Shown piece after piece: positions 5,312-8,057 of a DNA stretch of 8,057 nt. Under the pieces are notes generated by a model, which made no database searches, had not been told where the DNA came from, and saw nothing but the letters and a program-made list of their open reading frames with translations. This DNA is from CAZSXS01 sp964611385 (GTDB lineage Bacteria; Bacillota; Clostridia; Lachnospirales; CAYPQA01). The stretch's first letter is position 1; every line of letters begins with the position of its first letter. The DNA lies in the NCBI GenBank assembly GCA_964611385.1, contig CAZSXS010000118.1:1-8057 (forward strand), in the 5' to 3' direction. Made by a program: the position numbers and the translations under genes.

Positions 5312-5322
5312 GACGATACAGC
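5304..5322. promoter_or_regulatory. Operator-like inverted repeat between the divergent promoters
   Basis: GCTGTA (5304-5309) and TACAGC (5317-5322) are perfect 6-bp inverted arms around 7 bp. The left arm overlaps the -35 box of the aminopeptidase promoter, and the right arm ends one base before the -35 box of the oxidoreductase promoter. A bound dimer could affect both promoters. The regulator is not encoded in the window. Confidence 0.45.
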
Positions 5323-5323
5323 G

Positions 5324-5351
5324 TTGACTAAACAAGGATTGGTGCTATAAT
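5324..5351 (+). promoter_or_regulatory. Sigma-A promoter with extended -10 for the oxidoreductase operon
   Basis: TTGACT (5324-5329), a 16-bp spacer and TATAAT (5346-5351), preceded by TGC (5343-5345), which gives an extended -10. Eleven of twelve hexamer bases match consensus. Transcription would start near 5358, giving a 5' leader of about 107 nt. Confidence 0.8.
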
Positions 5352-5357
5352 ACTCAG

Positions 5358-5464
5358 GCAAAGCATATCCAGTCTCCTAGTATGTTTAGCGTGGGGTTAT
5401 GCAACGCTGAGCAGGACTGAGAATATGACTGAGAATAATTGTTAAAAGAAAAGGGAGGATTTAC
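5358..5464 (+). promoter_or_regulatory. Structured 5' leader of the oxidoreductase gene
   Basis: The leader contains AGCGT (5388-5392) pairing with ACGCT (5404-5408), enclosed by CAGTCT (5370-5375) pairing with GGACTG (5414-5419, one U-G pair). A 12-bp tandem repeat follows (GACTGAGAATAT at 5415-5426, GACTGAGAATAA at 5427-5438). The ribosome binding site AAGGGAGG (5451-5458) lies outside the fold. No T-run follows the stem, and no known riboswitch core is recognised. Confidence 0.3.
5415..5438 (+). repeat. 12-bp tandem duplication in the leader
   Basis: GACTGAGAATAT (5415-5426) is followed immediately by GACTGAGAATAA (5427-5438), eleven of twelve identical. It lies between the leader stem and the ribosome binding site. 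The first copy overlaps the 3' arm of the outer stem. Confidence 0.8.
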
Positions 5465-6430
5465 ATGAATTTTGCCATGATTAGTAACTGGCATGTACAT
5501 GCCAAAGGCTACGCGAAGGAGATCAACAGCATCCCCGGCTGTAAAGTTACAGCTGTCTGGAATGAGGATGCGAAAAGTGGCAAGGAGTGGGCAGAGGAAC
5601 TGAACTGCAACTTTTATGAAAGCTATGACGAGCTCTTGCAGGATAAGAGCATCGACGGTGTTTTAATCAACGCCCCTACCAACACGCACCCAGAAATCAT
5701 TATCAAAGCAGCTCAGGCAGGCAAGCACATCTTTACAGAGAAGGTATTGGCGATCACTTTGGAGGAGGCGATGCAAATCAAGGAGGCCGTTGAAAAGAGC
5801 GGTGTCAAGTTTACCATCTCCTTCCCGCACCGTTGCAGAGCGGACATCCTCTTTGCAAAGAACCTGGCAGAGAGCGGCGGCCTGGGCACTTTGACCTATG
5901 CCAGAATCCGCAATGCCCACAACGGCAGTGTTGCTGATTGGCTTCCCGCCCATTTTTATGATAAGACCCAATGCGGCGGCGGCGCACAGATCGACCTTGG
6001 CGCTCATGGAATGTACTTGCTGAAGTGGTTTTTAGGGATGCCAAAGCAAGTAGTGTCCGTCTTTACCAATGTTACAGACAGACCGGTAGAGGACAATGCG
6101 GTCAGCGTACTGGCCTTTGAAAACGGAGCCATCGGTGTGGCGGAAACCGGCTTTGTAAGCACTTCCAACCCCTTCACACTGGAACTCAGCGGAACCGAGG
6201 GAACCCTTTTGGTTCGTGAGAATGTGCGCTACGCTAACAAAAGCACAGAAGGCAAGTGGGTAACAGCAGAAACCCTTCCAGAACCTTTACCAAATCCGAT
6301 AGCTTCTTGGGTAGACAGTATTCAAAACAACACGGAAGCACTCTTCAACATGGATGAGGCAGTTGCACTTACTGAAATCATGGAAGCAGCCTACAAGGCA
6401 CACAAAAACCAAGGCTTTGTTGCGCTATAA
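5465..6430 (+). CDS. Gfo/Idh/MocA-family oxidoreductase
   Basis: NAD(P)-dependent oxidoreductase of the family acting on sugars, inositols and related polyols; 321 residues, cytoplasmic. Residues 1-120 form the Rossmann domain, with VLINAPTNTHPEI (67-79) and the EK pair Glu92-Lys93 in TEKVLA, where most members have EKP. The C-terminal half carries GGGAQIDLGAHGMYLL (171-186), whose Asp177 and His181 are the usual catalytic and substrate positions, then the beta-sheet domain. The nucleotide-binding loop is odd: ISNWHVHAKGYA (6-17) replaces the glycine-rich GxGxxG motif and holds two histidines and a tryptophan. The substrate cannot be deduced. AAGGGAGG stands 6 nt before the ATG. It is the first gene of a probable three-gene operon, and the HAD gene follows after 55 bp without a terminator. 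Confidence 0.88.
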   Translation: MNFAMISNWHVHAKGYAKEINSIPGCKVTAVWNEDAKSGKEWAEELNCNFYESYDELLQDKSIDGVLINAPTNTHPEIIIKAAQAGKHIFTEKVLAITLEEAMQIKEAVEKSGVKFTISFPHRCRADILFAKNLAESGGLGTLTYARIRNAHNGSVADWLPAHFYDKTQCGGGAQIDLGAHGMYLLKWFLGMPKQVVSVFTNVTDRPVEDNAVSVLAFENGAIGVAETGFVSTSNPFTLELSGTEGTLLVRENVRYANKSTEGKWVTAETLPEPLPNPIASWVDSIQNNTEALFNMDEAVALTEIMEAAYKAHKNQGFVAL

Positions 6431-6485
6431 AGATTGAGCCAAAAGGGGCCAAGAAAGGGAACCGAAACGGCAGAAAGGAAGTACA

Positions 6486-7247
6486 ATGAACATAAGGGCG
6501 GTTGTAACAGACCTGGACAGAACCCTGCTGCGCACGGACAAGAGCATATCTGACTATAGCGTGTCCGTCTTTGAGCGTTGCCGCCAGAAGGGTATCAAGC
6601 TGATCGTGGCAACGGCACGCCCCAAAAGGGCTGTTCGTATCTTTTTTGAACGCATACAATTTGACGGCGTCATATACAACAACGGGGGAAGCGTACAGAT
6701 CGGTACAGCCGATCTCCACAAAGCTTGTATCGATCACAATTTGGTTCTGGAGATCCTATCCGGCCTCAAGCGCAGGGACAGTAGCTACAAGTTATCCGTA
6801 GAGCAAGATGACAATCTCTATTCGAACTTTGAGGTACCACTGGAATGGAACATTATAAAGCCTTATGTAACAGACTTTTCGGACTTGCCGGAGATCCCGG
6901 CAGATAAAATTCTGGTAAACATCAGCAGCATGGAGGAAGTCAATGAGATCGCCAAAGGACTACCCCGAGAGCTATACATAGAATTGGCAGACAGTAAGCT
7001 GGGTTTAATCATGCATAAAAATGCCACCAAGCTCAACGGGGTTAAGGTCCTTGCCAAGGAATGGGGCATTTCCTTATCGGAAATGGTAGCATTCGGAGAC
7101 GATTACAACGACATTCAAATGCTGAAAGAATGCGGACAGGGTGTTGCGGTTGCCAATGCCATTGATGAGGTTAAGGCAGCCGCAGATTTTATCTGCCGAA
7201 GCAATGACGAAGACGGGGTAGCGAGGTTTTTGGAAGATCTGTTTTAG
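6486..7247 (+). CDS. Cof-type HAD-superfamily phosphatase
   Basis: Magnesium-dependent phosphohydrolase of the Cof/HAD-IIB type, 253 residues, cytoplasmic. Such enzymes usually act on phosphorylated sugars or cofactors such as flavin or pyridoxal phosphates; the substrate here is unknown. All four HAD motifs are present: motif I DLDRTLL (Asp9 nucleophile, Asp11 acid/base), motif II Thr43 in VATARP, motif III Lys182 in NATKLNG, and motif IV GDDYND (204-209). The C2-type cap lies between motifs II and III, about residues 80-175. Motif I has Arg12 where most members have Gly (DxDGT). Downstream of motif IV, GVAVANAIDEVKAAAD is typical of Cof proteins. AAAGGA (6474-6479) stands 6 nt before the ATG. 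It probably shares the transcript with the oxidoreductase. The stop lies in a short tandem duplication. Confidence 0.92.
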   Translation: MNIRAVVTDLDRTLLRTDKSISDYSVSVFERCRQKGIKLIVATARPKRAVRIFFERIQFDGVIYNNGGSVQIGTADLHKACIDHNLVLEILSGLKRRDSSYKLSVEQDDNLYSNFEVPLEWNIIKPYVTDFSDLPEIPADKILVNISSMEEVNEIAKGLPRELYIELADSKLGLIMHKNATKLNGVKVLAKEWGISLSEMVAFGDDYNDIQMLKECGQGVAVANAIDEVKAAADFICRSNDEDGVARFLEDLF

Positions 7248-7267
7248 AAGAGTTGTTTTAGATGAGC
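7240..7267 (+). repeat. 14-bp tandem duplication across the HAD stop codon
   Basis: TGTTTTAGAAGAGT (7240-7253) and TGTTTTAGATGAGC (7254-7267) are adjacent and match at 12 of 14 bases. The first contains the TAG stop of the HAD gene and the second repeats the TAG in non-coding DNA. The remaining gap to the next gene (7268-7340) shows no clear promoter or terminator. Confidence 0.7.
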
Positions 7268-7340
7268 TGTAAGCCTGTAACGAAGGCAAGAATTTTTACT
7301 GAAATGAAATTTTGCAAAGACGTATATGGAGGGTTATTTA

Positions 7341-7970
7341 ATGAGAAAAGGGAAATTTATTGTATTTGAAGGGTTGGATGGAAGTGGAAAAAGCACCCAG
7401 ATTGAAAACCTTAAGGCAAAGCTGCGAACAGAAAACATTCGCTGCCACTTTACCAGAGAACCCAGCGATAGTATTCCCGGGGGTCTCATCCGAAGCGCAA
7501 TGAAGAAAAAAACAACCTTTCATAACGACACCAGCGCCCTTTTATTTTTAGCGGACAGGATAGAACATGTGACCAAGGACATTATTCCCTTACTTGAAGA
7601 AGGAATCCATGTCGTATCCGATCGGTATTATTATTCCAACATTGCCTACCAGGGCTTGAGTTCGGACATGAACATGCTTTACACCTTAAATGAGCTCTTG
7701 ATAATGAACAAGCTTAGGCCGGATTATACCATCTTTCTAAACGTGTCTTTAGAAGAAAGTCTGAAACGCATATCCCAGGATAGGGTTCAAACAGACTTGT
7801 ACGAGGAAAAAGACTTGCTTCTCCGTATACGGGAACATTTTTTTCAAACCTTTGAGCGGATGAAAGACAAGGAAAACATTATTACCATCAATGCGGATGG
7901 CGATGCGGAAAGTACCTTCGAGAAAATCTGGGAAGCGCTGTCTCCTGCATTCTTTGAAAAGGATGAATAA
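7341..7970 (+). CDS. tmk: Thymidylate kinase (dTMP kinase) family protein
   Basis: Nucleoside monophosphate kinase of the dTMP kinase family, which phosphorylates dTMP to dTDP with ATP; 209 residues, the normal length. Visible motifs are the P-loop GLDGSGKST (11-19), TREP (38-41) in the nucleotide-binding strand, the DRY motif at 94-96 in VVSDRYYYSNIAYQG, PDYTIFLNV (127-135), and a lid with Arg143 and Arg148. Instead of REPGGTPxGE it has REPSDSIPGG, and the lid reads QDRVQTDLYE instead of DRxE/DRFE, so it may be a divergent paralogue acting on another dNMP. ATG at 7341 is chosen because GGAGGG (7328-7333) is 7 nt upstream; the in-frame ATG at 7326 overlaps that ribosome binding site. It ends in adjacent TAA and TAG stops and a strong terminator. 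Confidence 0.9.
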   Translation: MRKGKFIVFEGLDGSGKSTQIENLKAKLRTENIRCHFTREPSDSIPGGLIRSAMKKKTTFHNDTSALLFLADRIEHVTKDIIPLLEEGIHVVSDRYYYSNIAYQGLSSDMNMLYTLNELLIMNKLRPDYTIFLNVSLEESLKRISQDRVQTDLYEEKDLLLRIREHFFQTFERMKDKENIITINADGDAESTFEKIWEALSPAFFEKDE

Positions 7971-7977
7971 TAGAAAG

Positions 7978-8014
7978 CAACAAAAAAAGATGCCATTGGC
8001 ATCTTTTTTTGTTG
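7978..8014. terminator. Bidirectional intrinsic terminator after the kinase gene
   Basis: CAACAAAAAAAGATGCCA (7978-7995) and TGGCATCTTTTTTTGTTG (7997-8014) are perfect complements around a single T. The GATGCC/GGCATC core is flanked by A7 on one side and T7 on the other, so it ends transcripts from both strands. It starts 8 nt after the kinase stop and probably also serves a minus-strand gene to the right of the window. Confidence 0.93.
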
Positions 8015-8057
8015 TGTAAATGTAGTTATACTCAGTCTCTAAAACATTTTCTAAGCC
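8015..8057. other. Short tail of the window, unresolved
   Basis: Too short to assign. On the minus strand one frame reads LRKCFRD and then TGA (complement of 8032-8034), 18 nt before the bidirectional terminator. That is where a convergent gene could end. Another minus-strand frame is open throughout, so this is only a position-based possibility. Confidence 0.15.

Noticed and set aside
5304..5322. A LexA (SOS) box
   Set aside because: CTGT and ACAG are separated by 9 bp, not 8, and the Gram-positive LexA site is of the GAAC-N4-GTTC type.
5388..5440. A TPP riboswitch, suggested by GGGGTTATGC and CTGAG
   Set aside because: The remaining core (the conserved P4/P5 region with its CTGATCTGGATAAT-like sequence) is absent.
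7253..7281. A promoter between the HAD and kinase genes (TTGTTT, 17 bp, TGTAAC)
   Set aside because: The -10 matches only four of six bases and the -35 lies in the duplicated stop region; it is too weak to call.
7326..7340. An upstream ATG start for the thymidylate kinase gene
   Set aside because: That ATG overlaps the GGAGGG ribosome binding site, which is ideally placed for the ATG at 7341, and the added residues MEGYL are not part of the family fold.

Overview
The window looks like chromosomal DNA of a low- to mid-GC Gram-positive anaerobe, most likely a member of the Clostridia (Bacillota). The reasons are strong AGGAGG-type ribosome binding sites close to most starts, sigma-A promoters with near-consensus hexamers, an M29 aminopeptidase, a DxDRT-type Cof phosphatase and an Mbh/Mrp cation/proton antiporter cluster. 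No lineage-specific marker fixes the genus.

Layout: (1) 89-3692, plus strand: five tightly packed membrane-protein genes of a multisubunit Mrp/Mbh-type cation/proton antiporter (MnhG, MbhD/DUF4040, an MbhE-MnhB fusion, MnhC, MnhD). The order matches mbhC-D-E-F-G-H, but no hydrogenase genes follow, so it is read here as a stand-alone antiporter. MnhE, MnhF and any second NuoL-like subunit would have to lie left of the window. (2) 3693-4083: a gene-free region between convergent genes, clearly richer in G+C than its surroundings, with a long imperfect stem enclosing smaller hairpins, a second strong hairpin and a degenerate tandem array with a 46-bp period. I recognise no known RNA or element in it. 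(3) 4084-5202, minus strand: an M29 metallo-aminopeptidase. (4) 5203-5464: a divergent control region with two back-to-back sigma-A-type promoters and a perfect inverted repeat between them. (5) 5465-7970, plus strand: a Gfo/Idh/MocA oxidoreductase, a Cof-type HAD phosphatase and a thymidylate kinase-like protein, probably read from the 5324-5351 promoter and closed by an 18-bp perfect-stem bidirectional terminator at 7978-8014.

The antiporter genes should work together as one membrane complex exchanging Na+ (or another monovalent cation) for protons. The genes on the right have no obvious shared pathway. The shared promoter region suggests that the aminopeptidase and the oxidoreductase operon could answer to one regulator. 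The most unusual material is the 3733-4083 island, together with a minus-strand terminator-like hairpin inside the mnhD coding sequence that would make this island part of the aminopeptidase 3' UTR. A second theme is short tandem duplication: 9-bp units in mnhG, 16 bp across the mnhC/mnhD junction, 12 bp in the oxidoreductase leader, 14 bp at the HAD stop codon and 46 bp in the island.
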